DNA of 64,000 nucleotides, taken from Dendrocalamus latiflorus (lineage: Eukaryota; Streptophyta; Magnoliopsida; Poales; Poaceae). This document shows positions 1-11,959 of the stretch, one piece after another. Positions within the stretch are counted from its first letter, which is position 1. The number at the start of each line of letters is the position of its first letter. Under the pieces are notes generated by a model. That model had not been told where the DNA came from and searched no databases. It worked only from the letters and a program-made list of their open reading frames with translations. The stretch covers positions 26,169,572 to 26,233,571 of the forward strand of contig CM029612.1 of assembly GCA_017311315.1 (NCBI GenBank), read 5' to 3'. The position numbers and the translations under genes were made by a program.

Positions 1-1634
1 ATTCACTTTTTGGCATGGCTGCTACTCCCAGCTTCATGGTTAGAGCGGGCGGAGCCATGCCAGATGCACTAGCTTCGAAAAAAACATGGAGCGGAGCTAG
101 CAAGGAGCAAGGCTGCCAGTAGAAAAGGCCGTATTCTTTTGGGCTTTTGGCTTCTCCAAAAGTTAAAACAAATACGGTAGCTTCTTGAAGTGGATTTTTT
201 AAATAGCTCCCTGAACCTAAAATCGTGTGTGTCATCCACTGTTGTCTCAAAAAATGCAGACAAAAACTATCGGTCATACCCCAAGAGATCAAGCTGCACA
301 GTAACCGAGAGTCGCTCCCCATCTAGATTACCAAAATACCCCAAGAGTTGGGGGTAAATTACCCACCAAATGCCACTCAACAAAACCAGCAATCTATCCC
401 CTCCACCACTTAAACCCTAAAGGCAGCGACGCATGGAAGACTCGGCGAGCTTTCCTACGCCATGCACCCCTCTTTCTCCCTTGGGCAACGATGACCAGGG
501 TTAAACATTTTTGGTCGAATTTGAACAAAATTTTAGAAATTTTGGTCATTTCGTTACCTAGCGAAAGGGAAATCATTCGGTCAAATTTTGGTCAAATTTG
601 TCTTCATTCAAAATTTGTTCAAATTTTGTCCAAATTTAGTTAAATTTCATCAAAATTCAAATGAAATTCGAATGCAGAGACCACGTGGCGATGACGATGA
701 CGAGCAGAGATCACATGGTGACCACGATGGTGACTGGCGAAGACTAGCGACATTGGCCTTCTTCTAGTGCACCTCCTCCCTGCAAAGTATGGCACCGCCA
801 CCCCTAACCCTAACCTCCGCTGCCCCAAAATCTATGCACCGCCAGTATCTTCCTTTTCCATTAACTCACCTTCCTAACCTCCAGCCGCCCGTAGTGCCAT
901 TTTTTTGCCTAGATCTGGATTTTATGGTTCGTACCAAATTGTTTGGGATGCAAAGAATGGCTGCTGCTTCCTAGGAATTTTTCAGTGAGAGAACAGTGTA
1001 GTACTTTGATTCTTGGTATATTAGGAATTTGTCAGTGATGATGCCCTTTGGTAATGTTGTGTTGATGAACTCAATCTGTTAGGCAGGTGACGAGAAGGCA
1101 TGTATTAGCCAATCCTCTAAATCTTCATTAACTAGGTAGATTGGTATTTTGGTACTTCAGAATTCAGTTAGATGCCTATGAACCTAAGATAGTTCATGAT
1201 TTGTAAGATGCCTACGAACTTGAGATGGTTCATGATTTTTCATCTGTAACAACACAAGCATGCTACTCCTTTTTCTCATATGCTGGTCAGATCTACCCCG
1301 AGTGGTGGCGTTGGGGTAGAACGCCGTCGGCTGCATTGCACACTACGATGATAAGGTGAATGGACATCAACTTGGTTGGATTTGCAGCCTTCCTCTTGCG
1401 CATGGACTCAGGGCTCACACACGGACAAGAAGAAGGCTTCTTCTCGGCGGTGTGGGAGGAGGTGGTGCATGGGCTGCGCCGGGACAGGTGCGGTGGAGGT
1501 TACAGTGGCGCCACGGAGGTCGACATGGGTGGCAGTGAGATGCTCACGCCGCTAATGAAGGGGCCAGATCCGAAAGCCACCGGGGTGGGCACGGTGGAGG
1601 TTGACGGCAACGCTATGGAGGTTGATGTGGGTGG
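1..1634. other. Left flank, no gene supported
   Basis: I see no gene here. Positions about 490-665 are AT-rich and dominated by repeats of CAAATTT/AAATTTG. The stretch about 1350-1634 is GC-richer and opens a 122-codon frame (1360-1728) that runs into the LTR at 1635, so it is not a credible gene as it stands. The words around 1545-1600 (GATGCTCACGCCGCTAATG) resemble the sequence just right of the copia insertion (7689-7730). This suggests that the insertion split an imperfectly repeated GC-rich locus. Confidence 0.5.
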
Positions 1635-2515
1635 TGTTGGATGTAATCTTGTTTTAGAGGTCGTATACAAGTTTTGTCATGGTTGGATACGAGTTCGTTT
1701 CATAGTCGAACTCGAGTACGAGTTGTAATCACAGTCGTAACCTGAGTAGAAGTCGTAGAATTGAGTATAAAAGGGTGGAGTGATGTAACCAGGAAGTACC
1801 GAGAAACAGAGCAGGAAAATAATAAAGAGGAGAGAAGGAAAAGCTATCAAGCTCATTATGTGCTCGTAGACATGGCCGTAAATGATTTACGACCACGTCA
1901 AAGTACTCGCAGACGTTGTCATAATAGACATACGACCACAACAAGAGAAGATCATAGACATGATCGTAAAGCATTACGATCATGACCACACAACAGGAAG
2001 GCGTGGTCGTAAGGTGCTACGACCACAGCAGAGAAAGACTAAGCGTGGTCGTAAGGTGCTACGACCACGGCAGTGCAAGAGTGAACATGGTCGTAGGGTG
2101 TTAAACCACGTTGTGAAGAAGTGAACGTGATCATAGGGTGTTACGACCATGTTGTGAAGAAGTGAACGTGATCGTAAAGGTGTTACGACCACGGTGAATA
2201 GTGATCGGTAGAATCACTGTGTGGTCGTAAGGAGCTACGACTACGGTGATTGAACGTGGCCGAAGGAAGGCCAGCGCAGCGGCAGTGAACGTGGTCATAA
2301 CTTCAGCTGAAATTTATGACTATATAGTCGGAGCAGCGAGGAGTAATCGGAGATGCTACAACGTGGTTGTAACGACTGCCAGCGTGGTCGTAAACCCAGC
2401 AGAGCGGTCGTAGCAACATATGAGGTGGTTGTAGCCTCTTGTACATAGTCGTACGACTACGGGAGGTGGTCGTAGCGGTCGTAAAGATCCTGGAACAGTC
2501 GTAAAGATTGCAACA
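1635..2515 (+). repeat. 5' LTR of copia element 1
   Basis: It begins TGTTGGATGTAATC and ends GCAACA. It matches 6755-7676 over its length. The 3' two-thirds are filled with a palindromic word: GGTCGTAA followed by a short spacer and TTACGACC or TACGACC recurs about every 30-50 bp, which would give the transcript a string of hairpins. Confidence 0.93.
1765..1774 (+). promoter_or_regulatory. TATA box of 5' LTR (copia 1)
   Basis: GTATAAAAGG lies about 130 bp into the LTR and is conserved in the 3' LTR at 6884-6893. It is the probable core promoter of the element. Confidence 0.6.
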
Positions 2516-2517
2516 GT

Positions 2518-2529
2518 TGGTATCAGAGC
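2518..2529 (+). other. Primer-binding site, initiator tRNA-Met
   Basis: TGGTATCAGAGC, the standard plant primer-binding sequence complementary to the 3' end of initiator tRNA-Met, lies 2 nt after the CA end of the 5' LTR. Confidence 0.93.
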
Positions 2530-2530
2530 C

Positions 2531-3169
2531 ATGGGAGAGACTTTAAAGTCCAAGGAGAACTCCGTGTCACTGCAGTATCCTATTCTCACCCCGGATAACT
2601 ATCCGGTCTGGGCCATAAAGATGAAGGCCAATATGCGTGCTCAAGCAGTCTGGGGTGCAGTTGATCCGAAGGGGAAAGATAAGGAGATTGACGATCAACT
2701 GGATCAGATGGCGTTGGCGGTGATCTACCAAGCTATGCCCGATTCAATGATGCGGCAATTGATCGGCAAGGAGATGTCGTGAGAGGCCTGGGCTACACTT
2801 CAAACAATGCATGAAGGCATAGATAGAATAAAGGAAGTTCGGCTCCAAACTCTACAGAAAGAATTTGAAGCAATGAAGATGGGACAGAACCAAACGGTGG
2901 AAGAGTTCTCTAGGAAGTTCAATGAAGTCGTCAATGAGATCAAATCTCATGGTGACAAACTAGAAGACGAAGTGGCTGTGAAGAAATACTTGAGAGTCTT
3001 GCCAGAGAAGTTCCTTCCAGTAGTGACTACACTCATGTATTCTCAAGATCTTACAAAGATGAAGATAGAAGAAGTGACTGGGGTGCTCAAGGCACATGAG
3101 TAGCTCTTGAAGGGGTATCAAACTAACAATGAGCAAGTACTGCTCGTAAAGGAGGACACCAGGAACTGA
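2531..3169 (+). pseudogene. copia 1 gag (capsid region), broken
   Basis: Gag N-terminal and capsid region. The frame opens at ATG 2531 two bases after the primer site, as expected for copia. Typical features are LTPDNYPVWAIKMKANM near residue 18 and a capsid helix region with EEFSRKFNEVVNEI. Two in-frame stops interrupt it: TGA at 2780-2782 and TAG at about 3101-3103. The frame ends at TGA 3167-3169. The zinc knuckles are in the next segment. The family normally makes one continuous Gag-Pol, so this is a dead copy. Confidence 0.85.
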
Positions 3170-3370
3170 GGCAAGCCAAACCATGCAGACTCGTCATCTA
3201 GGGGCAGTCATGGTCATGGTCGTGGCTCATCATTTGGCCAAGGCATATTCCATGGTCGTGGACAAGGACGTGGGTATGGCCAGAGAGGCCGTGGCTTCCA
3301 GTCTGGAAGAGGAGGAAGTGGAGAAAGACCTGGATGAGATGGCAGTGACAACCTGCAAGACAAGTCACAC

Positions 3371-4150
3371 GTCCAATGCTTCGAGTGTGAAAAATTCGGC
3401 CATTACACTACCGAATGTTGAAGTCATATCCAGTGCCACAATTGCAAGAAATTTGGTCACTATGCAGCAAACTGCAGGAGCAAGAAAAAGGTTGAGGAAG
3501 CAAATCTTACTCACACCCCTGAACTTGGAGAACCGACTTTGCTACTGTCCCTCTGTACTGAGGATGTGTTGACAATGGTAATGTTGAATGAAGAGAAGGT
3601 GGTTCCAAACTTGATAGAGAAAGGAGAGAAGACTCAAGACAAGCCAGCAGTATGGTACTTAGACAACGTGGCAAACAATCACATGACAGGTACTACTCCA
3701 TGTGTTCATGAGCTAGATGAAAAGGTACTCAGTGTGGTGCAATTTGGAGATGGCTCAACTATCCAGATCAAATGAAAAGGCACAATTCTCATGAAGTGCA
3801 AGGATAGAGGTCAAAAACTGCTGTCAAATGTGTATTATATACCGAGTCTTCGCAGCAATATCATGAGTTTGGGACAGCTAATTGAAGAAGGGTGCCGAAT
3901 TGAATTGAGAAGCAATTACTTAAAGGTATTTGACAGCAGTGAGCAGCTGTTAATGAAAGTGCAAAGGTCGGCAAATCATCTGTACAAGATTCAAATTGAA
4001 ACCGTCAAACCAAAATGCTTGAAGATCTCAGCTGATGATTCAGCATGGTTGTGGCATGCAAGATTTGGTCACATGAACTTCCAGAGCCCCAAACTCATAG
4101 CAGAAAAAGAGATGGTGGTTGGCCTACCAAAAATCAATCACCCAGAGTAG
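3371..4150 (+). pseudogene. copia 1 zinc knuckles, protease and integrase zinc-binding start
   Basis: Two CCHC zinc knuckles (CFECEKFGHYTTEC and CHNCKKFGHYAANC) occupy about 3386-3475; a TGA lies between them. The aspartic protease follows at about 3654, where the expected WYLDNGASNHMTG motif reads WYLDNVANNHMTG, so the catalytic D-S/T-G triad is damaged. A stop at 3773-3775 interrupts the protease. The integrase HHCC region begins with LWHARFGHMNF near 4050. The frame stops at 4148-4150, and the integrase core continues in another frame. Confidence 0.85.
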
Positions 4151-4227
4151 GTTGTGAAGGATGTTTGGTGGCAAAACAGGCTCGTAGTTCCTTTCCATCC
4201 TAAGTCCAGTTTAGAGCATCTCACCCA

Positions 4228-5268
4228 TTGGAGCTAGTGCAAGTTGACTTGTGTGGTCTAATTACACCACAAACAGACGTCGGAAAGCAGTATTTCATGC
4301 TGATCATTGATGACTACTCCAGAGCTATGTGGGTATACATGCTAAAAAGCAAGGATGAGGCAAAATTCAGTTTTCAGAAGTTCATAGCACTAGCTGAAAA
4401 TGAAGTTGATCACAAGGTCAAGGCTGTTAGATCAGATCAAGGAGGTGAATTTCTATCAAAGGAGTTCAACTCGGTCAGTGAGAAGAAAGGTATAACAAGG
4501 TACTTTACAGCTCCGTACTCACCTCAACAAAATGGAGTTATGGAGAGAAGAAATAGAATCGTGATGGCTACAGCACGAATTCTGTTGAAGGGCAAATTTC
4601 TGCCCAGGAGATTTTGGGCAGAGGCAATGAGGCATTCGGTTTATCTTCTCAACCATGCCACCACAAAAGCACTTGGTGGAATCACTCCATATGAATTGTA
4701 GTCAGGAAGAAAACCGAATGTCATGCATCTAAGAGTATTTGGTTGCTTAGCACATGTGAAACCAAACAATCATTTGAAGAAGTTGGATGACAGGAGCAAG
4801 AAGATGATCTATCTTGGCTCTGAACTAGGCAGCAAGGCGTACAGGCTATATGACCAGATCGAAAAGAAGCTTCATGTGAGTAGAGATGTTGTGTTTCAAG
4901 AAGACAAATATTGGGAGTGGGAAGAACATCAAGACATGGAAAGAGATATGCAAAATTGGGTTACGTTTGATGTTGAACCGGAAGGTGTCGACCACACAGA
5001 CTGGGAGGATGTTGGTCTGGGTTCACCTCAGAACACAAGTCCATTGGGTGCTGAGAATTATGAGGTGTCACCTGAAACGAAAATCTCTTATGAGGAAGGA
5101 TCAAACGATAGAATACCGAAGATGAGAAGCATTAGTGAGATTTATACACACAGAGAGCCGGTGCAAACTGAGGGAATGTTGCTTTACACAATAGCCGAAG
5201 AACCTGAGAGCTATGAAGAAGCTAAGGATGATGAACATTGGAGGAGTGCTATGCAAAAAAAAATTTGA
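4228..5268 (+). pseudogene. copia 1 integrase, broken
   Basis: Integrase catalytic core and C-terminal region, which join element cDNA to the chromosome. The DDE residues can be placed: the first Asp in ELVQVDLCG (about 4240), the second in AVRSDQGGEF (about 4435) and Glu in NGVMERRNR (about 4545). The C-terminal part (4723-5268) includes LRVFGCLAHV and the typical acidic linker before RT. A TAG at 4699-4701 separates core and C-terminal parts in the same frame. The frame differs from the protease frame, so a frameshift lies between 4150 and 4228. Confidence 0.88.
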
Positions 5269-5269
5269 A

Positions 5270-6060
5270 GTCAATTGAAGACAATAACACATGGAAACTC
5301 ACTGACTTACCTAAAGGTCATCGGGCCATTGGTTTGAAATGGGTTTACAAAGTAAAAAAGAATTCTTAGAGAGAGGTCGTAAAGCATAAAGCACGTCTTG
5401 TGGCTAAAGGCTATGTTCAAAAACATGGAGTGGACTATGAAGAAGTATTTGCGCCAGTGGCTTGTATGGAGACAATTCGTGTTCTCATCGCTATGGCAGC
5501 CCATGATGGATGGGAGATTCACCACATGGATGTGAAAATGGCATTCTAGAATGGAGACATAAAGGACGAAGTATATGTAGCTCAACCACCAGGTTTTCAG
5601 ATCAAAGCGCAAGCTAAAAAGGTGTTGAAACTAAACAAAGCATTGTATGGGCTTAAACAAGCTCCACAGGCTTGGAACATAAAGCTTGACAAAAGTCTCA
5701 CATCACTCAGATTCAAGCGGAGCAAGTCTGAACACGCCATGTGCACAAGAGGAAATGTGAATACAAGGTTGATTGTGGGTGTCTATGTGGATGACTTGAT
5801 AATCACTGGATCAAATCCAAGAGAAATTATGAAGTTTAAAGAAGAGATGATGAAGCTATTCAAAATGATGGATTTAAGGCTCCGAAGCTACTTTCTCAGT
5901 ATTGAGGTGAAACTGTCTGAAAGTGGCATCTCACTTTGTCAATCAGCTTATGCTCTGAAAATATTGGAGAAGTGTGGCATGGGAGAGTGCAACCCGTGTC
6001 AAGTTCCAATGGGAAAACCACTTAAAGCTAAGCAAGTCAGGCCCAGGATCTCCAGTTGAT
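5270..6060 (+). pseudogene. copia 1 reverse transcriptase, broken
   Basis: RT of copia type. Visible motifs are KARLVAKGYVQKHGVDYEE (about 5388), DVKMAF (about 5530), the LNKALYGLKQAPQAW motif (about 5632) and the catalytic YVDDLIITG (about 5785). At least two frame changes and a TAG inside the DVK.AFLNG motif (about 5548) break it. The Lys-for-Thr change in DVKTAF may also matter. Neighbours are integrase upstream and RNase H downstream, the canonical copia order. Confidence 0.9.
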
Positions 6061-6742
6061 GCCACACAATACAGGAGTATAGTAGGGAGCTTGTGGTATC
6101 TGGTTCACACCTGTCCAGACATTGCTTTTGCGGTCGGGTATGTGAGTCAGTTCATGGAGAAGCCAACTCATGAACATTTGATGGCCGTTAAACACATCCT
6201 GAGATATATAAAGGGCACTGTGTGTTTTGGTGTGTAGTACAAGAGAGGAGGTGAAGAGAAATTGCAGCTGACCAGCTACAGTGACAGTGATATGGCAGGA
6301 GACGTTGATGATCAGAAAAGCACAATAGGGGTGATGTATGTGCTGGGAAATAGTCCGGTAAGTTGGCAATCTCAGAAGCAAAGAGTGGTGGCATTGTCAT
6401 CTTGCGAAGCAGAGTACATCGCAGCAAGCGCAGCGTCTTTCCAAGGAGTCTAGCTTGCTCAACTGTTAGGAGAGTTGTTGGAAAAAGAAGCCATGAAGGT
6501 TATACTCAAGGTAGACAACAATCAGCTATATCATTGAGCAAAAATCCAGTTCTTCATGATAGAAGCAAACATATAGATACAAGATATCACTTTATTAGAG
6601 ATTGTATTGAAGAAGGAAGAATCGCTATCGAGTACACCAATACAGATGAACAGAAGGCCGACATACTAACGAAGCCACTTGGTCGGATAAAATTCTTGGA
6701 GATGAGGACAAAAATCGGCATGGTCGAAGTCACTAAACAAGA
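6061..6742 (+). pseudogene. copia 1 RNase H, broken
   Basis: C-terminal RNase H, which removes the RNA strand during cDNA synthesis. The connection segment SIVGSLWYLVHTCPDIAFAVG starts near 6072. RNase H motifs include SYSDSDMAGDVDDQKST (about 6274) and the SSCEAEYIAAS motif (about 6400). The frame is shifted after about 6450, where the LAQLLGELL region follows in another frame. The end matches the usual ADILTKPLGRIKF motif (about 6655), just before the purine tract and 3' LTR. Confidence 0.9.
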
Positions 6743-6744
6743 TT

Positions 6745-6754
6745 AGGGAGAGAA
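6745..6754 (+). other. Polypurine tract of copia 1
   Basis: AGGGAGAGAA immediately precedes the TGTTGG start of the 3' LTR, the expected position of the plus-strand primer. Confidence 0.85.
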
Positions 6755-7676
6755 TGTTGGAAGTAATCTTGTTTTAGAGGTTGTATACAAGTTTGTCATG
6801 GTCGGATACAAGTTCGTTTCATAGTCGAACTCGAGTACGAGTTGTAATCGTAGTCGTAACCCGAGTAGAAGTCGTAGAATTGAGTATAAAAGGGTGGAGT
6901 CATGTAACCAAGAAGTACTGAAAAACAGAGGAGGAAAATAATAAAGAGGAGAGAAGGAAAAACTATCAAGCTCATTATGTGCTCGCGGACGTGGTCGTAA
7001 ATGATTTACGACCACGGCAAAGTACTCACAAACGTGGTCATAATAGACTTACGACCACAACAACAGAAGATCGCAGACATGATCGTAAAGTATTACGATC
7101 ACAACCACACAGCAGGAAGGCATAGTCGTAACGTGCTACGACCATGGCAGAGAAAGACTGAGCGTGGTCGTAAGGTGCTATGACCATGGTAGTGCAAGAG
7201 TGAACGTGGTCGAAGGGTGTTACGACCACGTTGTGAAGAAGTGAACGTGATCATAGGGTGTTACGACCACGTTGTAAAGAAGTGAATGTGGTCATAGGGT
7301 GTTACGACCACATTGTGAAGAAGTGAACGTGATCATAAAGGTGTTACGACCATGGTGAACAGTGATCGATAGAATCACTGCGTGGTCGTAAGGAGTTACG
7401 ACTATGGTGATTGAACGTGGTCGAAGGAAGGCCAGCGCAGCAGCGGTGAATGTGGTCGTAACTTCGGCTAAAGTTTACGACTACGTAGTCGGAGCAGCGA
7501 GGAGTGATCGGAGGTGCTACAACGTGGTTGTAACGACTGCTAGCGTGGTCGTAAACCCGGCAAAGCCGTCATAGCGACGTACGAGGTGGTCATAGCCTCT
7601 TATACGTAGTCGTACGACTATGGGAGGTGGTCGTAGCGGTCGTAAAGATCCTGGAACAGTCGTAAAGATTGCAATA
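6755..7676 (+). repeat. 3' LTR of copia element 1
   Basis: It begins TGTTGGAAGTAATC and ends GCAATA, and is followed by the TSD GGTGG. It is about 40 bp longer than the 5' LTR owing to an extra unit of the GGTCGTAA/TTACGACC repeat around 7260-7320. TATA box at 6884-6893. Confidence 0.93.
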
Positions 7677-8166
7677 GGTGGTAGGGATATGCTCGCGACG
7701 CTGATGGAGGGGCTGAATTTGGAGATCGGCGACAGCACACACACAGCAGGAGAGGTGGAGCCGATGGGTGCGTGGCCATCTCATGCGCACCGTCAACCAT
7801 GATGGCCCCCTGGCGCGGTGACCACCGGTAGCGACAAGAGCATGACACGGCGAAATAACTTGAGGCTATTTGTTGGGGTCATGGGCACTACACACTTGCG
7901 AGTCGCGACATCCACCCAACATACATATAGAGCGTAGCGCAGCGCGCCCACTTCCCAAACTTTTGAGTGACCCGATCCATCAACCGGCCATCCCCATCCA
8001 CATGGGAGCAAGAGACCGCATGCATACATACGCAGCCTCCATGGACAATAAGGAGAAGGAGCGCATTGTGTCGTCGGCCATCAATGACATCGAGGAGGGC
8101 AAGCACACCATCATCCTTGGCCCTAGGTCCCCCTCAAGAAGCAACTCAGCTCGATAAGGTGTCAAT

Positions 8167-9522
8167 TGTTGGGGAATCACCCAAGAATCAACACGCGTAA
8201 GCGCTCTATTATCGGATGGGGAATAGAGTAGGCCCGAAGGGGGATACGACCACTCGTGACACCTTCACTTAGTTGTCATAACTGTTTGGAGTCAACGGTC
8301 GTAAATTGTTTACGACTGGTCATCCGAAGTTGGCTCTGACTCTCTCAAACGCATGCTTTGGCTATGGACTCTGATGCATGGTCGTAAACGACTTGCCGGA
8401 GGTGAGAATGACAAGGTGGAGCAGATAACAGGACTGAACACGATGAACGGAGGCACGATTATGCGATGCAAACTAACGCACCTTTTTCACTGTGTTTTCT
8501 CTGTTATACACTGGCTCAAAACTCTCAACGACTTACAGAGTATATATAGGCACAACCAACCACTTAGGCTACTCACTCACTACGACTCTAGTCGATGTTG
8601 CTTCGCTCAACCGCCTGTGACTACTACAGTGGTCGCCGCCTACTCATGTCGCTTCGCTCAGCCGCCTATGACTTCTACAGTGTCCAGCCGCTTGCCCATA
8701 CTAGGTAAGTAGTCGACCAAGGATGACCTGCGTCACTGACGACCACCCGTGCTGACACCTGCTACCAACTGTTACAGTGGTCGACGCACGACCATGACCA
8801 CTGGCTTCATCCTCGGCTTGACTTCGACCGCTGCAGCTTCGACCACGAATTCGTAGGAGCTACGACCGTGACGTCAATGACTACGACTTTGGTTGTTATG
8901 ACCACGCACACAGACACTACGACGCTGGTCGTTACGACCACACACAGCGTGGTCATAACCGACCACACACACAGGCACCACGACTATACCGCCATGACCA
9001 CGGCGCTATGACCACACATAGGCTTCGAGTCCTCCAAGTGCTACAGTACTCTTACGAGTATGGCATCCACTATACTCCTCCGAGTATGATGTCCACAATA
9101 CTCCACTGAGTATGACGTTCACAGTACTCCTCTGAGTATGACGTCCACAGTACTCCACCGAGTATAACGTCCACGGTACTCATCTGATTATAACGACCAC
9201 GGTACTCCTCTGAGTATGCACTGACGACTACCGACCATGACTCTCGATTATGACTATCAACCATCGACTATCGACCATGACCATCGACTATTGATCACGA
9301 CCGTCGCTATCGACTATCGACCACAATCGTCGACTATCGACTACAATCATCGACTATCGACTACGGTGTTATGACCAAGGAGTACTCGAAGCTACAATAC
9401 TCGGTATAACTTTAGTATTGGTCGTAACGATAACAGAATGACTGGTTGTATCAACCACAAATACAAAGTATACGCACACACATACACGAGCACAACACAC
9501 ATACAACAAGATTAACCCAACA
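8167..9522. mobile_element. Solo LTR (1,356 bp) in RhoGDI intron 1
   Basis: It starts TGTTGGG and ends CCCAACA, perfect inverted termini, and is flanked by the 5-bp duplication TCAAT at 8162-8166 and 9523-9527. There is no internal region, so it is a solo LTR left by LTR-LTR recombination. It contains a TATA box (TATATATAGG, 8541-8550) and many copies of GGTCGTAA/TTACGACC, like copia 1, although its ends differ from the copia 1 LTR. Insertion is 8 nt downstream of the intron donor and leaves both splice sites intact. Confidence 0.93.
9060..9225. repeat. Tandem repeat inside solo LTR (about 31 bp unit)
   Basis: About five copies of a unit containing GTACTCCTCTGAGTATGACGT with GTCCAC. It is followed at 9226-9365 by a shorter degenerate repeat of CGACTATCGACCA. 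Confidence 0.8.
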
Positions 9523-10015
9523 TCAATCAATTATTTATCTTCATTATTTTGGGAGATGTTGTACTAATGAAATCCATCTGTTAATATCTTTGATCTTGTT
9601 CTACTATTGTAGGATAGTGAGAGCCTGAGGAGGTGGAAGGAGCAACTGCTTGGGGAGGTTGACACATAATAGCTTGGAGAGGTGATCATAACATCTGCAC
9701 TTGTTCCCAAGATTATATATGGATCAAGCCATTTTGCTTGCTTGAACACATGAAGAAAACTTCGTGTGTTGGTCTCGGAATTCTGACGCAGAAATTGCTA
9801 AGCCGGAGGTGAAGGTGTTGAACCTGACCATCCTGGCTCCAAACTGCCCGGACCTGAACTTGTCGATCCCCTTCGTGGCGGACGAGAAGGGAAACACCTT
9901 CAGGCTCAAGGATGGCGGCCTCTATAGCTTCTCCTTCAGTCCTTCTTCATCCTCTCCAACAAACATCGTGTCAAGCCTCAAGTACACGAACACTGTCTGG
10001 AAGACTGGGGAAGAG

Positions 10016-10870
10016 GTGACACCCCATGATCACTGTACTCAATCAGATCTATTCTGTGCTTACTTGATCAATTCATTTTCGTCACATTTGCCAAATTGTA
10101 TATGGTGGATCAAGTAAAAACAATGATTAAATTCTGTATCTATTTAAAAAGAGACATTGATTGCTCCTTTTGAATGTCATGGTAACTTCTGTCCTGAAGG
10201 AGTGTATTTGCAATACCTTTACATTCAAGGACAAGATTTATCCCTATACCTCAAATCTGCTATTAGTTTAAGATGTTGAAATAGCTACAATAGCCTCACC
10301 ATACATAACTTCTGAAAGGAGCATGGTAATCTTGACAGAAGATGGAAGATGATATTTTGTTTGACAATCAAATTAAGTCAATCCCCATTACTTTGGCCTT
10401 GTTTGGAAAGGAGGAATTGTACTGAATCGGATAACATCTCTTTTCATGATGCTATGAATTGGAGATGGCTTGGAGAGAATAATCAAAGTACTTGCTTCTA
10501 GGAAAATTGAATTTCTATATTTTGGAGTTAGTTTTATCGACCGGGAATCAAGCTGATCATTTAAATTGACTAGCATGTAAGTTGGAGTCAATACAGATCA
10601 TTTAAATTGTCTAGCGCGTTAGAGTCAATTTACAGTAAAGGAAAATTGTAATCAGTTTGAAGTGATTTATATTTGTGCTAACTACATCAGGAAGTGATAT
10701 ATATTTGGAAGTTAGCTATTTAAAATTATCTACTTCGTTTGCAACTAAATTTTGAGTGAATGTATTAAGCACCATTAATGTATATATTGTATGCTAAGCT
10801 GGTACTCTTTTGTTTCGACGATTGGACCTTGGCTCGATATACGATCTCCCTCTCTACACACACACACACA

Positions 10871-10959
<89 letters not shown>

Positions 10960-11836
10960 TACTTAAAAATACAAATTGGTTGTAGTCCATTCTTCCTCCC
11001 CTCCTCTCTTCTCACATGCCAACACACATGGGCCTCCTATGATGGACGAGCATTTTTAGAGACTAATATCTCAACATAATATATTTATTAGTTACTATTT
11101 CAAATATTGAAGTTGAACTCTATCACCTTCCCATTCAAGACGATAATGAAGGCAAGAACCTATGCTAAAGCGGAGCTCCGCGGAGTGCCACAACGCAATC
11201 AAGTGGGTGGCGTAGACCGAGTCTAATAACAATGACTCGATATGTTAATTAAATACAGATTTTTTAGTCTCTAGTAAAACACTGGTATTAAACTAGTACT
11301 ATAAAATTACCCTAAATGTACACATGTGGATAGATGAACTGAACCAAGTAACGTGTGGTGTGGCATGATTCATCGGCTCTATATGAATTACTGTGCGATG
11401 CTCAATTGCCTTGTTCTTATGGCTGAGGTCGAGTGCATCAATCTACCCAATTCAACGTGCATACGTGTAACGCGTAGCACTTTTTTAGACTACGGTTTAT
11501 TAATCTACTAAATAGACCAATTAGCAATCATCCGATCTACCAAACACTTGGGTCAAAATCATTCTTCATGGATAAAATAGACTAATCGAAACCTGAAAGT
11601 AGGGACTAAAGATGTTCACACTTAATATCAAAAAAGTATTCTATATTCACTAATTTACAGATGCCCTCACTGCTAGTTTCGTGCGGACGCAGCCTACGTG
11701 CGACACGTGGATGGAAGGGGAGCATCCCAGGCTGTTTCGATGCTTCTTCTGTGAGCGGCGCGTGGAAGGAGCATATCCAATCACACTGTGAGCCTTCCTA
11801 TTCATTGGCCCAGCTTTTTTCCCACCTTATAACTTA
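10016..11836. other. Intergenic, no gene; contains (CA)n(TA)n microsatellite
   Basis: No coding sequence supported between the RhoGDI exon 3 and the Helitron. It is AT-rich except for a short GC-rich stretch about 11680-11800. Confidence 0.5.
10857..10958. repeat. (CA)n then (TA)42 microsatellite
   Basis: A short CA run (10857-10870) passes into an uninterrupted AT/TA tract at 10874-10958, about 42 dinucleotides. It is probably highly polymorphic and cruciform-prone. Confidence 0.98.
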
Positions 11837-11848
11837 CTAGTAGTGTGC

Positions 11849-11865
11849 CCGTGCTAACGCTACGG
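11849..11865 (-). other. Helitron 3' hairpin
   Basis: On the minus strand this is a small stem-loop (loop GTTA) about 8 nt before the CTAG|T terminus, the usual Helitron 3' structure. Confidence 0.6.
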
Positions 11866-11959
11866 TAAAATATAAAACAAGATAAAATTTGTAAAAAATA
11901 AAATGAACAATCAGATTCATTAAGATTCACATCTCATATATTGTATAACCAAATATTTT

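Larger units (their letters stand above)
1635..7676 (+). mobile_element. Ty1-copia LTR retrotransposon, complete but decayed
   Basis: A full-length element with two LTRs (TGTTGG...CA/TA ends), an initiator tRNA-Met primer site just after the 5' LTR, a purine tract just before the 3' LTR and a perfect 5-bp target-site duplication GGTGG at 1630-1634 and 7677-7681. Internal order is gag, protease, integrase, reverse transcriptase, RNase H, which is diagnostic of copia (integrase before RT). All domains are recognisable, but stops and frameshifts break the reading frame, so this copy should not make functional polyprotein. The LTRs are unequal in length (881 and 922 bp) because of indels in the repeat-rich part. 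Confidence 0.95.
8041..10015 (+). pseudogene. RhoGDI-like pseudogene, 3 exons, interrupted by solo LTR
   Basis: Remnant of a Rho GDP-dissociation inhibitor, the cytosolic protein that extracts ROP/Rac GTPases from membranes. Exon 1 (about 8041-8158) ends in the PLKEQLELDK-like region, but two single-base deletions near 8125 and 8147 break the frame. Exon 2 (9613-9681) encodes DSESLRRWKEQLLGEVD and then hits TAA TAG. Exon 3 (9792-10015) encodes KPEVKVLNLTILAPNCPDL and ends SLKYTNTVWKTGEEV, the hallmark RhoGDI core. Splice signals survive (GT at 8159, AG at 9611-9612, GT at 9682, AG at 9790-9791, GT at 10016). I found no exon for the C-terminal third of the family (the FSPQPEPY and SYSAK region). 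Intron 1 holds a solo LTR. The ATG at 8041 is only the first plausible start. Confidence 0.8.

Noticed and set aside
10775..11079. Frames encoding poly-Tyr-Ile across the microsatellite
   Set aside because: Translation of (TA)n, no coding evidence.
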